Assembly: GCA_033060915.1 (NCBI GenBank)
Contig: CM065379.1
Coordinates: forward strand, 23,439,318 to 23,503,317
DNA: 64,000 bases
Origin: Euryodendron excelsum
Taxonomy: Eukaryota > Streptophyta > Magnoliopsida > Ericales > Pentaphylacaceae
Reading direction: 5' to 3'
Positions 31,677-43,424 of this stretch are shown one piece after another. The first letter of the stretch is position 1. Each line of letters begins with the position of its first letter. The notes under the pieces were generated by a model that did not search any database, was not told the DNA's origin, and saw only the letters and a list, made by a program, of their open reading frames with translations. Made by a program: the position numbers and the translations under genes.

Positions 31677-33861
31677 GGGTCCTAGATATTTGATGCATTG
31701 TAGCCGAAGCTTTGATATTGAATATTGTTTAAGATTAACCTCTTTGCCATCTCCAATATCTAACCTGCAAACATAAAGGGCTTACATAATGAAAAAGAAA
31801 ATGAAAACCAACTATGATACTCCCATATGAAGAAACAAATGTTAGTATAAAATGACATAGTTTAAGTAAGCACATCTGGTATGATCTCATCTGATCCATT
31901 GATTATGAAATGAAGATAATTTTGGAAAACTTTCATAATAATCACTTGGCTTTCCAAACAGTACATGTGACATCCATTTGACAAAGTTTGATGTTACTTC
32001 AAGAGAGAGAGAGAGAGAGAGATCATCAATATGCTACAACAACATCATATCACACAATTACCACATTTTCTTATTGGATCTTATTTTTTGTTTTCTTTTC
32101 TTGTGTCTAGAATGCCCTTCCGACTGACGATATAGAATTACGTACTCATGCAATGAAGTATGGTAGATAAATGTTGTTTTCAATTAGTGGTATGTAGTAG
32201 GTTGAGTTTTGGCCATGCCAGAGCTTGTAACGCCACACAATGTTAGTCAAGTGTTTGTTATTTCATGTTTTATTTTATAAAATCAGGACTTGTTATTTTT
32301 CAAATAATTCTAAGTGTTAAATTCTTCATACAAAAATCAGATAGCTAAAATGGTCAAATGATATTGATTTCTTTGTATGTATGATCTTTACAATGAATAT
32401 CATTAAATAGCAATTTCACTTTTTTACATAATATTGAGCTAAGTAACTAAAAGATACTTCCATTAAAGATTACCGATGCTAGGTATTATCCTATCTAATT
32501 AATCATCTGTATTTGCTGCAGCGTAGGGTTTGATTCTTTTTTTTGCTTCTTCTTTTTCTTCCTATGAGAAAGTTCTAGTTGTATAGAAAGATAAACAAAA
32601 AAATGCCATTAGAATGACGTGGTTAGATCTTTCTTTATTTTTTATTTTTTGCAATTAAGTGTCATTTTTAAAGGCATCTTTTTAAAAAGGTAAAACATCC
32701 TAATTCAACTACATCATTCTATGCAAAATATGCAACTCAAGTCACTTTCTTCTCATCTTTATCAATAAAATTATGTGGGTAGTAGAATTCTGTAACCCAT
32801 GCATGCACCCTGCTACCTTGGTTGTTCCTTCGAGTTATACAAATAGATGATTAAAATTCAGTCTCAAGCTATAAGAAAACTCAGTTCAGTAAATGACTCA
32901 TTTCAGTACACAAACAAACTTCCAAGCAGCAAAAATTCCAGAACTGAACTCCATTTAAAAAAAAATGTTTTGTAACAGCAAATTCTAAAAGGGGTTTCAC
33001 ATATATGTATCTACGTCTAAGGGAAAAGACATGGAAAAACAGAAATCATCAAACTCCCCTAATTAGAACAAAAAGGTAACTAAAAAACCACCCAGGAAAT
33101 TAACTGGGTGCTCAAATCTCACAACTGACAACCCCAAGAGAGCAAAAATTACATCCATTTGTTTCTCGTAATCTCATAATCAATAGCTTGATGAAGTTCA
33201 TGCAGTAAACCTCAAAAGCCACATCAGAAAATTGTATCAAGTATCAAACTTTTTAACAAGCCACAGCACATCATCACAACCATAACCAAGGAAAGAAAAA
33301 GAGAAAGGCGCAATAAAAAATTGCAAAGATAAGGAAAATTATAGAAAAACTAAAGCATGGAATGGTAGAAATATGATTATTAAGAATGTAGATGAGAAGA
33401 GTAAATAGTGAGAGAGAGAGAGAGAGAGAGATGTAGGACTTACAGTGAAAGGAGAATAAGGACTGGTAATGAGAAAAGGAGGGGAGTGGCATCTACGGTG
33501 GTGGTGGTGGTGGTTTCCGGTGGTTGCTGCTGCAGTGGGCAGTGGATGGCTACTGTGGCAATAGGCGAGGTGTGTTTTGGTAGTGGGCGGCTGTGGTGTG
33601 AATGGGCTATGGCTGTTTCCTCACTGGGTGCGGTGAGACACAGAGAGAGAATATCAGGGGTCAATCCTGATTCGTGAACTAGGGTTCGCAAAGAGGGAAA
33701 AACAGGGCAAACCAAATTTTGAGGTCAAATGTTCTAGTAGTGCATAAATATTGCCCTACAGGTGTGCGAATATACTTTAACTGAAATATAGTGAAAAATA
33801 GTACTTGCGTAGGAGTAGCCATGAGATTGGGGAGAGAGAGAGAGAGAGAGAGAAGCTTACC
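31677..33861 (-). other. Possible spliced minus-strand transcript inside the CACTA
   Basis: On the minus strand: a donor CCAG/GTAAGC at 33861, an acceptor TTTCAG/TTAAAG near 33782, a donor CACT/GTAAGT near 33443, an acceptor GCAG/GTTAGA at 31764 and a donor ACCC/GTATGT at 31677. The 88-bp piece 31764-31677 is open in one frame (LDIGDGKEVNLKQY, ISKLRLQCIKYLG). CACTA elements often carry captured host gene pieces. I cannot name the protein, and the exon model is tentative. Confidence 0.3.
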
Positions 33862-34116
33862 TGGCCGGAGCAGCGTGGCAGTGCAGGAACGACTGGCCAA
33901 AGGAGCGCCGCAGTGAAGGAAAGAGAGGGAGACTGACGTTGGTTGAGAGAGGGAGACCAACGTGGGGGAAGAGGGAAGAGGGAAGTAAGAAGAAGTCGAC
34001 TGATCCTAGGGCTGGTTAGCGGGAAAGAGGAGAAAAAGGAGAAAAATCAATTTGAGAGAGAAAACAAAGGGGGGACGCATTTAACTTCCCAAACGACGTC
34101 GTTTTTCACCCATTTT

Positions 34117-34266
34117 AGCGACGGCGACGCTGCCGTCGCAAATAGTGCTATCGCAATTACCATTTGTTACGTCGGGGACATTGCCGTCGCAAATAAGTAG
34201 TTATTTGTGACGGCAAAGGCACCCGTCACAAATAATCCGTCGCAAATAACCTCTTTTTTTGTAGTG
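34117..34266. repeat. CACTA right terminal and subterminal repeats
   Basis: Copies of GCGACGGC / GCCGTCGCAAAT followed by CCTCTTTTTTTGTAGTG, the right terminus. Followed by the TTA duplication at 34267-34269. Confidence 0.85.
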
Positions 34267-34701
34267 TTATTAAATAGTAATTGAATATATTGGCAAACAT
34301 TTAGCGCAAATGATCAAGTTTTTAAAATATCAATACTTGTTTTATTCTTTGCAAAAATACCCACTTGTTTGTGAACTTAATATTGATTTTATAGGCCATG
34401 GCTGTAATAGTAGACAGTTGTTTTTAAACGATAAAAATGACATATATATATATATATATATATGTTTTGATAACATGACATATGTATTTGAGTATTGATA
34501 ATGACTTAAATGAGCTTGTGTTATGATTTTAAAATATAAAATCCCACCAAGAGCAATTTTAAAAATGCGTAAATGTTTATTTTTTTACTAAAATATAACA
34601 TAAATATATATTAAGAATATTTATTTATAATTTAAAAATTAACATATTACGTTTGCATGACCCCATCGCTAAAAATTTCTAGAGGCGCCACTGCTTACCA
34701 T

Positions 34702-35170
34702 TCTTATAGAACTTTATGGTTTTAGAGTCATCCTCATAAACCCTATGGCTTGACAACCCATTGCCACTGCCTTTCTTTTATTCTTCCCTAGGTTAGATTT
34801 TTCACCCTTTTCTTCATAGGGAAATTGTTGAACACTTTCAGGTAAAAAGTTCCATAGTTCAGGCATTTTCACTAGGTTATCCTTTTCTTCCTAAGTGTTA
34901 ATCCTTTATCTATGTTTTTCCTATGCTATTAACGAAGATTAGCTGCAAAAGTTTGAAATACCAACCAATTCTTGAACATGAAGATAATCAACATTTTCGC
35001 TCTCTTTAATGGCGCTAGTGATTTTAGACGTAAACCTTTCAGGCAAATATCTTTAAAATTTTCTAATAACTATCAATTAACTAAGGGTGTTTTCACCAAG
35101 GTTAAAAACTTTATCATAGACAATTTCACTTAACTTCATATAAAATTCATTAACGCTTTATTTGAAACCC
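34702..35170 (-). pseudogene. Copia gag (UBN2-type) relic, core part
   Basis: On the minus strand the broken frame reads EFYMKLSEIVYDKVFNLGE, YLPERFTSKITSAIKESE and VDYLHVQELVG. This matches the gag core of Sirevirus-like copia elements (LPERF...VTAIEE...ELIGSL). It is followed by a Lys-rich segment. Several stops and shifts. The distal part of the same gag lies at 17858-18288, on the other side of the hAT element. Confidence 0.6.
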
Positions 35171-36141
35171 AAATTTTTGGTGAGAAAAGAAAAATGTAAT
35201 GAAAAATTGAACAAAATGAAATAATTTTGTTATATTTTTCATCACATTTTTCTTTTTTTTTACTTTTTCAATTGAAAATCGTGATTCCAAACTAAGCATA
35301 AGATTCCCATGTACAAGTATTAATGCTAAAGATAGCAACTATAATGTTATATTCCAAACGCGTGTGTCAATTTCAACGTTAACCCATTGCGCCCGAGGTT
35401 GGGGGCAGTCCCATTACCTTGGCCAATAGTGGGAGAACTCCAACGTACCATCATCAACGGCCATCCAAGTGCGTTCATCAAAATTTTTTATTTTATTTTA
35501 TGAATGCTCCCATACATATTTCCTAGCACGCATAATTAAAATCATCTAACAATGAAGGTCTTTGAGTAGACAAACCCTTCTCCAATAAATCAATGTATTC
35601 AGACTATCAACGTCACACTTAAAAATTTTAGGAAAAAACTTGAGCGAATTTTCTCTTATAGCACTTTAAAAATCAATTATGAATTATGTGGATTTACCGA
35701 GTATCGTTTGGAAGGTGTTCTTTATAGTGGAATAGTTCTCAAACCAAATACGAAAGTAATTGTCCGTTTAGGAATAGTGAATCGCACACAAGGAACGATT
35801 TTAATGTAGAAACACACACAAGGAAAGACTACGGGATTATATAAGTTCAACTCAACCGCGCAACATAATAGCGAACAGTTATAAAAACAATTCACAACCC
35901 TACACAGGCGACGTACAATGTTGGATGCAGTGCTCTTTCTAAATTCAAGTTCACCATTTTCTCAACCTTGATCATCAAATTATCCAAACAGGAGGAATTT
36001 TTTTTTTTTTTTTTTTTTTTGTGCGTCAAACGGGAGGAATTTTAAATTCAAAAAATTTTACCAAGACGACCACAACAGATTTCTTCAATAGCACAATGAA
36101 TCAATGCTTAGAGATTCTTCTTAATACAATACGACAATATA

Positions 36142-36197
<56 letters not shown>

Positions 36198-38071
36198 TTC
36201 TCTTCTACAACCCCTTGGACTCACATTTATAGTAGTAAAAATATGACAAGATGAAAATTTCAATTTGATAAGGAGTAATCAAAGTTCAAAAATGATCAGA
36301 AAACCTAAAATCTTCAGAATTTGTTCGGATATCTCGGAGGCCTGTTTGAACACGTCCTTCAAACACCCGAAACACTTAGCTGCTTAAATATCAAAAAGTT
36401 TCAAGAAAATGATATAGTGCAAGGAATTCTCTGCCCTGACTCATGATCCTTCAAAGTTTGAAAGCTGCATGCTTTAAAGACTTGTACTGTAATTTGGACA
36501 GTTTGTACAGTCATTCCAACTAAAAACTTAAATTAAATCAAAATGTTTTAGTGAATTTAACAACACTAAAAATCCTAAGGCCATTGAATTAGTTAATTAA
36601 TCTGGCTGCTTGTTAGACCATTCTCTTCTCATTCTCAAGAAAATTCTCTTTTTTTTTTTTGCTGGAATAAAAAGGACACACCATTTTGTATAATTCTCAT
36701 CATGGTAGTTGCAATAATTCCATATGTTTTGCTACTCTCAATGATTTAATACTGGTTTTCATGATGGTAAATCAATAAATTACATTATAGCTACTCATTT
36801 ACAAATTAATAAAGCCAAAGCGTGATTATCCTTTTTTCTAAAAAAACTTCTCTAATTTGAACACACTCTTAAAACCTTCGAGTAAATGTGGAGCATTTTA
36901 TGTTTGGTAATGTAAATCTTTTTAGGTAACACAATGAAACTAAGCATACCTCTATAGAAGTTGCCTCTTCTCTTCTTCTTCTTCGACTAAAAAGGAATAA
37001 ACTATACATATATAGATTCACAACTGTATATAACTTGTAGTTAGTGAAAGTCAAGTATGAATCTTCATTGTCAATAGTCTGTGGTAACGTACATGCAAAC
37101 CAAGGATAATTCTCTACAATATATATAGGACTTTCCATTTTTGTAGTTATTCAAAACTAGAATCACATTATCACATGTACATGGTATACCTTTCTTTTTT
37201 TCTTTTTCTTTTTCTTTTTCCCTTAAACTACCCTCAAGTCTCAAAAAAGGAAAGGAATAACAAAATATTCAGAAAGTGGACTTACATTTTATGCCCAGAA
37301 AGAAGGAAGATTGGTTATCTAGCCTTTTCTTGGTTTTTCTTTTTATTATTAATTTTAGGTTCTTTTCCTTTGCCAAAGCTATAGCTGGTAATTAGAATTG
37401 ATTTGCAGGATGATTAATCCTTTTAAAAAGATATTAATGAATTTTATTTTCCAATAAAATCTTCACTATTTGGCCAAAAAAGCCATTTTTTTCTCGTTTT
37501 AATTTAGCCTCATACAATCACAAAGATATTCTAATCACATCGTCATAAATTTTTTGATCAAGAGTTTACTATCTCATTTGACTAGTGAGTTTATCGGAGA
37601 CATATGTTGTATTGCCTTCTAAGTTGGAATTTAATTGTTGAAGCATGCTGGCATCAATACTATAATTACAAGCAAGTGGGTAAATTTTTTTTTTTTTGGC
37701 TCAAGTTCTTGACGATAATGGCTACACAAAGGGAGCTAACCTTTGCTTTACATAGCTTTCCCCAACTGGATGAAAGTAGGATTTTATCTGAAATGTCTCA
37801 TGCAATTAATTACATAGATTTCGGTGAGTTAAGTTGAATGTCTCCTAGTTTTGGACTCATAGGAACACAAAAGGTATAGTTATGAATTTTTGAAAAAGAT
37901 ACAATCAAACATTGAGAGGAAAGTAACAATCTATAAGATCAAACAAACAAATAATAAAATATTGATGATGTGCGAAACCCCAGTTCCAGAAATGCAAAGA
38001 TTTAACACTGCCAAAGCATACCCTAAAACCTAGCATATAATAATTAATAATATTATATCAAAACAGCGATC
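35171..38071. other. Intergenic region
   Basis: No gene supported. Contains an AT-rich hairpin (about 35183-35265, arms AAAAGAAAAATGT / ACATTTTTCTTTT), a poly-T run (36000-36020), a (TC)n microsatellite (36143-36192) and pyrimidine tracts near 37190-37220. A short minus-strand frame at 36869-37138 has no recognisable family. Confidence 0.6.
36143..36192. repeat. (TC)n microsatellite
   Basis: About 24 uninterrupted TC units. Confidence 0.95.
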
Positions 38072-39052
38072 TTAAAGTTTGAGGTTCAAATCAAGTCCGG
38101 ATGAATCATCGGAAGGATCACTATCGGAACAGCCGAGTTGGGGCCAAAGATTCTTCTCACCATCATCATCAGTACTCTTTGCCTGGTTGGTTGCTGCTGA
38201 AGAGCCACCGGCTCCAAAGTTTCGAATTGCCCCACTACTTCCTTCAAACCTAGAAGAGGATAATGGCCCAGCAGAAGCAGCAGTAGCGCCACCCAACCCA
38301 CCATTCTGTGCCTGAAAGCCTTCCATCATTCTCAGCCTATCGTAGGACGACTGTGGGTGGTTCACCATGGCCGACCTAGACCACCCGTCATGCCCGAAAC
38401 GGAACCCGGGCGGCAACGACGCCCACGGAAAAGAGGAGGAGGACTTGTGGATCATAGAATCCATTCTGACCCCAAGTGAGGATCTGTTGAATGAACCATA
38501 CAGAGGAGGGACTTGCGGAGGAGGAGGAGGATGGTAAGCTGAATTATAAGAATGATAGGGATATGATGATGGATGCCCGAAAGGCGGCCCCACGTCCAAC
38601 CCGTACCGCCTTTTGGCCAGAGCCCGCTCTTGTTTGTGGGCGTTCTGGTGCCCTCCCAGTGCTTGTGAAGTAGAGAACTCTCTCTTGCAGAAGTTGCAGG
38701 AGAAAACCCTAGTCTTCTCCCGCGTACCCTCGTTCGAAGACTCGCTTGCCAGTTGCGAAGAACCACCCACGTTCACGTTCGAAGGATTGAAAAGATTGAG
38801 TTCTAGCTGTTTCGTATCATCATCATCATCATCATCATCGTCTTCGTTGTCGTTTGAGAGCTTCAGATCGAGCAAAAGGCGAGACCCCGGTTCGGGAGGC
38901 TTTGGTTGATCAGACCCTTCCACAACACCATTTTCTTTCATCTTCTTCATCTTCTTCTTCTTCTCGTTGCCTTCTTTGTGTGGAGGCCCTTCGGATGCCG
39001 CCGAGATGCTGGAGGCCTCCGAGGGACATGGCTCTGCACCGAATGCTTCCAT
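38072..39052 (-). CDS. C2H2 zinc-finger repressor with EAR motifs (ZFP1/ZFP4/ZFP7-type), 326 aa
   Basis: Single-exon gene with an intact frame. I start at ATG 39052, which sits in a CCATGG context; the five codons upstream have no ATG. Residues 117-139 form one plant-type C2H2 finger (C119, C122, H135, H139) with the QALGGH signature at 130-135, which binds DNA in plant single-finger regulators. EAR-type repression motifs are present: LLLDLKL at 59-65, LELNL at 83-87 and LDLNLKL at the extreme C-terminus. Other parts are low-complexity: a Lys run (31-38), an Asp run (71-79), and a Pro/Tyr-rich and a Ser/Gly/Ala-rich C-terminal half. By family it should act in the nucleus as a transcriptional repressor, through EAR contact with TOPLESS-type corepressors. 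Targets cannot be read from sequence. It is the only host gene here and stands isolated among repeats. Confidence 0.93.
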   Translation of the reverse strand: MEAFGAEPCPSEASSISAASEGPPHKEGNEKKKKMKKMKENGVVEGSDQPKPPEPGSRLLLDLKLSNDNEDDDDDDDDDTKQLELNLFNPSNVNVGGSSQLASESSNEGTREKTRVFSCNFCKREFSTSQALGGHQNAHKQERALAKRRYGLDVGPPFGHPSSYPYHSYNSAYHPPPPPQVPPLYGSFNRSSLGVRMDSMIHKSSSSFPWASLPPGFRFGHDGWSRSAMVNHPQSSYDRLRMMEGFQAQNGGLGGATAASAGPLSSSRFEGSSGAIRNFGAGGSSAATNQAKSTDDDGEKNLWPQLGCSDSDPSDDSSGLDLNLKL

Positions 39053-39241
39053 GGATAGCAATATCACATAGCTTTTGGAAACTTGGAATAAAAATCAAAG
39101 AACAACGTTCTTTAAATAATTGAGAGAGTTAACGCTGAATCTCTCAATATTTGGAAAGATATCTTGTTGTGGAATCATTGCATGGCCGTTATGTAAGCGA
39201 GAAGATAAAAGAGCTTTGCTGTGATCTTGTTTCTTGACAAA

Positions 39242-39250
39242 CTTTATATA
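39242..39250 (-). promoter_or_regulatory. TATA box of the zinc-finger gene
   Basis: TATATAAAG on the minus strand, 190 bp upstream of the ATG, which would give a 5' leader of about 160 nt. A (TA)n run at 39340-39375 lies further upstream. Confidence 0.55.
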
Positions 39251-39299
39251 TCCAATAATTCCAATTATATACTGGAACTACTATTTTTGTACCTCGTAT

Positions 39300-39860
39300 A
39301 ATTAATGACACACTCTGCATCTACAGACTATATTATAAATACATATATATATATATATGTATACGTATATATCATGCTGTTTGAATTTGATTCTGACAAG
39401 TAGAATCAAAGGAGAGAGAACCATTGATGGAGTACTCCTCAAGTCCCTCTTGATTGGGTGCTTTGACTCCTTGCATTTACATATAATTTTCTTCCATAAA
39501 TATATGTCATGATATGTCAATGTAAAAGAAAGATAATTATGAAGACGTGTCATATATAAACGAGATAAAGTTGATTAACTGTATCAAAACACATTTTCGT
39601 TCAATGATTTGAGTAAATTCTATTTCATTGCATAATAAGTATCTTAATAATTAATGAGGGCAAGGGTTAGTGTTATCAAATTAATTCAATTTTTTATTTT
39701 TTATTTTTATGTATGATCCTTATAACTCAAATTTCATGGCATTGTAATGAAAAGCATGTTCAAGTCTAGATAATATATGGAACTATATATTTTCTTTTAC
39801 AAAATAAGAATACTACTGATAACTAATATGTACGACCGTTCACCAAGGTTTTAAGAGAAT
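39300..39860. other. Upstream flank of the zinc-finger gene
   Basis: AT-rich with an alternating (TA)n stretch (39340-39375). No coding frame recognised. Likely holds the gene's distal promoter. Confidence 0.4.
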
Positions 39861-39863
39861 GGC

Positions 39864-40420
39864 CTCAAAAGTTGTTTATGCCAAAGTTCATATAATTAAT
39901 AAAAATTCAAAAAGAATGCATCTGATTTGGAAAATATTTATTCTTCAAAAGAATGCATCCGATTTGAAAAATAATTGAGTTGCGCCTTAAATGCCAGCAA
40001 AAAAAATTCTGATTTCTTTTGCATTTATAACAAATTTTCAACTTTTTGAAATTTAAAAACAACATGCACGAACACGCAAAAACTACAAGCATCTAATTAT
40101 CATGGTTAGATGGAACTGAAAAACTTAGAAAGTACTTCAATACTACATCTTGTACGATGTCACATAATGCTTATAGTTTATAAAGAAAGAAAAAGTAAAG
40201 AGAGTGTCAGCAAGGTCATGACCCTAGATTTATTGTTTTAACTAGCTTTTGAACCGTGCTATGTACCAGATTAATGTTTCTTGATTGAAAAGGCAATAAT
40301 TTACAATTGCTCTAAAATAGGAAAATTATGTATATATATATTGTTTTTGGCTACAATGAAAGAGGTATTTCATTATATTATGAGAAAGAACATCACTTTT
40401 GCTAACTAAATTAAGAGACA
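39864..40420 (+). repeat. Direct duplication, copy 1
   Basis: Aligns with 41513-42025. Shared landmarks include AGAATGCATCTGATTTGG, AATTGAGTTGC...TTAAATGCCAGCAA, AATCATGGTTAGATG and ATGAAAGAGGT. Copies are about 1.64 kb apart and have diverged. No clear TG/CA ends, so I do not call them LTRs. Confidence 0.8.
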
Positions 40421-41512
40421 GGTCATATATATCTGACTATAACATTTGTTACCTTGAAGAAGTTCACTGTCAAAACCTTGAACAATTGAGATACTCAGAT
40501 TGAACGATCGGATGCCATTAAACTACATATGTAGTATTAAAGAAAAATTAAATATCAAACTATGGATCGATGAATTGTTCAGATTTAGAAGATTTTTTTT
40601 TTATGTAAATCTAATGTTTAACCAAAATGTAACATAATTTCAATAAGTACTTTTCACTTTGTCACGAACAACATGAAAAGTAATACTTTATAAAGAGTTC
40701 CTACGGAATGAACTTAAATGTGTAAAATAGTACAATATTAATTTTTATGTTTTGGGATAAATATGTTGAAACAAAATAAAGAAAAATATGTTGAAAACAC
40801 ATGATAGAGGATCCGTTTGGTTTCTGTTTTCTGTTTTTTGTTTTTTTTAAAAATAAAAAACATAAAAAAACACTAAAATGGATGTATTCTCCGTTTCCAA
40901 AATATTAGTTTGGTACTGTTAGCAGAATAGTAACCTACAAATGCCATCACCAGACCATAAAAAACAAAAAATAAAAATACACACCTATAATACAACAAAA
41001 AAATAAAAACTAACAATACTTCTAAACGGACACATAATTTTCTTTGTAAGTCAAGGTAGGTAAAGATATTGCATGATAAAACCATAAGAAGTGCCAAGAG
41101 GTACCTAATATGATTTCACCGAATGGCAGCTAGGCATACAAAAAATCCAAACAATAACAAAATATATAGTATATATAACGAGAGAATAAATGTATTATAT
41201 TGTGGTAACATTACAAATGAAATGCTATCAAGGTGCATACTATTCAAGTTTGGTGCTAAACAAATATAATTTGCCATTCAAACTAAAACGCGAACTCAAA
41301 ATAGTGCATTGTACAAAGAGAAAAATTGGTAGAACTCAATTGTAGACTAAACAACTAATAAATTACATGGTAAAGTCAAGGAAGGAAAGACCATATATGA
41401 GATTACAAATTGTAGACCAAACAACTAAAAAATTACATGATCAAGAATAGTGTTTAAGGCATGAATGAAGTTACATATTGTCTATTGAACATTTTTACCC
41501 ACGATTTGTTCT
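40421..41512. other. Spacer between the duplicated copies, with a possible MITE
   Basis: ATCCGTTTGGTTTCTG at 40810 and CTAAACGGACACAT at 41020-41034 may be short inverted ends of an AT-rich MITE. AATTGTAGACTAAACAACTA at 41338 recurs about 70 bp later (41408). No gene. Confidence 0.4.
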
Positions 41513-42025
41513 CAAAAGTTATTTATGCCAAATTTCATATAATTAACAGCATTTCAGAAAGAATGCATCTGATTTGGAAAACATTTATTCTTCAAAAGTT
41601 GCATCTCTTCTAAAGAAAAATAATTGAGTTGCTTCTTAAATGCCAGCAAGAAAATTATAAACAGCATGCACGAGCACGCAACACTACAAGCATCAAATAA
41701 TCATGGTTAGATGTAACTTAAAAATTTGGAAAGTTCTTCAATATTACATCTTTTACAATGTCACATATTGCTTTTAGTTTATAAAGAAAGAAAAGTAAAG
41801 AAGAGGGTGTCAGCAAGGTCATGACTCTAGATTTATTGTTTTAACTAGTTTTTGGCCCGTGCTATATGTGGGATTAGTGCTTCTTGATTGAAAAAGCAAT
41901 AATATACAACTCCTATAAAATTGGATAATAATATATTTTTTTGTTTTGTTTTTGGCTACAATGAAAGAGGTTACTCAATATATTACGAGAAATAACATCA
42001 TTTTTACAAACTAAAACTTAAGAGA
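41513..42025 (+). repeat. Direct duplication, copy 2
   Basis: Second copy of the segment at 39864-40420 in the same orientation. Confidence 0.8.
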
Positions 42026-42449
42026 CAAGTCCTAGGCCGTCTTGGCCTGAAAGGGTTGTTTTGATCTTTGAATGCCATTCTAGCTTGGAAATATTTGAAT
42101 TTTTACTAGAATGGTACTTTCAACCAAAAATTACAAAGCGGGCAAACATGAGGTGCTTACAGAGCTATTGGTGGACCACCAACATATAAAAGTTTTATAT
42201 TTGAGTTCTAAGTGTAAGAATCTCATTTTTGTCTGTTCAGCAATTTTTGGCCCAAATTAATCATCCAGAAAATTTCACAACATTACCAAGCCCTAGCCAG
42301 CTTTACAAAGATCAGATCACCTTCAAGACCAAGGCATTCACTTTGAAGCCCAATTGGCCATTTCAAACTCAAAAAGACCAAAATGCCCCTAGGCTTACCC
42401 TTGTGCGCTTTGGCATTCTAGACAGCTTTCCAAGACTAGGTGATCTCTG

Positions 42450-42870
42450 AAACCAATCGCCGACACTTTCGGAGTGACGAAAACACTTACAACCCTTAAA
42501 TGGTTCATTTTCAACGCCTACTAGCCCTCCGATGTAGAATGTCCGTTATACCTCTTTGGCATCATGCAACTTCCTAATATTGGGCAATCTCCGGAATCAA
42601 TCGCCAAAACTGTCAGAATGGCGAAAGTACTCACAAACTGTCAAGTTGTCGGAATGGTAAAAGCACTCACAAACTATCAAGCCGTCAGAGTGGCAGAAAC
42701 ACTCATAAACTATCAAGATTCAAATAGGTCAACACGAGCACACCACAAGCAACCCAATGTCAAAAGATCGACTATACACCTCTTGGTTGTGGCACGTTTA
42801 TCAAAGAATGAGATACCTTTGAAAATTAACTCGTTATAACTGTCGGAGTGACGAAAACACTCATAAACCC
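42450..42870 (+). repeat. 36-bp minisatellite and dispersed copies
   Basis: Units of ACTGTCAAG...GTCGGAATGG...AAAGCACTCACAA lie in tandem at 42609-42636, 42637-42672 and 42673-42708. Single related copies (GTCGGAGTGACGAAAACACT) are near 42470 and 42840. Confidence 0.75.
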
Positions 42871-42894
42871 AGGTTAACATTGGCGCCTGCTAGC

Positions 42895-43260
42895 CCGATA
42901 CGGTGAAAAATGGCCATTATGCCCCTAGGTAGCCCCAACACGTCTTTTGAGAAAGTACCAATTCTTTAAAATGGTAAGACCACTCTCAACACTATCTTTA
43001 GACAGTCTGACATGTTCAATATGCCATTCAAACCAACCCTGATCCCATTCTGGAGAGCCCTAGTCAAAATGACCATTTTGCCCATAAGCACCCCGACAGG
43101 CTCTTTGGGAAGTACATGTCCCCTGAAGCAGTAAGACCAACCCAAACTACCTCTAGATAGTCAACTACACCCTTGTGTCCAAATAAAATCCATCCCAGTC
43201 TCATTCCAACAAGCTCCTGTTAAAATAACCATTTTACCGCTGCATGCCTGAGCACATTTT
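42895..43260 (+). repeat. Tandem pair of about 170-bp units
   Basis: Segments starting at CCATTATGCCCCTAGG (about 42911) and CCATTTTGCCCATAAGC (about 43072) share order and wording (chromosome-wide typical of gypsy LTR sequence: CCATTTTGCCCC). A third start is seen near 43230. Confidence 0.55.
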
Positions 43261-43424
43261 CAAGAACACACCAATTTTGGAAACTAAACTGGCCTTTGGA
43301 AAGAGTCCTTGGCATTTTCAAGAGATTCCCTTGAATCGAAACACACATTAGTCAATGAGAGCTTCAAGAAGCATGTTACAAATGCTTATCCAAAGTCAAC
43401 TTTTCTTTCACTTTCCAAACTGAA

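Larger units (their letters stand above)
18816..34266. mobile_element. CACTA transposon with nested pararetrovirus pair
   Basis: The left end is CACTACTAAAAAATCT and the right end, minus strand, is CACTACAAAAAAAGAG. Both are followed by TATTTGCGACGG. The 3-bp duplication TTA (18813-18815 and 34267-34269) is the standard for CACTA. Subterminal repeats of the type GCGACGGC...CCGTCGCAAA occur at 18836-18942, 28575-28905 and 34117-34250. The first two blocks together form one end that was split by the viral insert. Net size without that insert is about 5.8 kb. I see no TNP2-type transposase, so it is probably non-autonomous. Confidence 0.9.
18297..34693. mobile_element. Non-autonomous hAT element carrying a nested CACTA
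   Basis: The left end reads CACGGGCGGCGCCACC. The right end, on the minus strand, reads CAGTGGCGCCTCTAG. Both resemble the CAGGGGCGGAGCCA-type hAT terminus. They are bordered by 8-bp duplications differing at one base. Without the nested CACTA only about 940 bp remain (18297-18815 and 34270-34693), with no transposase, so this is a short non-autonomous copy. Confidence 0.7.

Noticed and set aside
36869..37138. Minus-strand 89-codon ORF with a real ATG
   Set aside because: No recognisable domain, AT-rich low-complexity surroundings and no promoter or splice context; likely chance.
38613..38909. Plus-strand ORFs across the zinc-finger gene
   Set aside because: Antisense of a clear C2H2 coding sequence; no family resemblance of their own.
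39864..42025. The direct duplication as LTRs of a small retroelement
   Set aside because: No TG/CA ends, primer binding site or polypurine tract at the copy borders.
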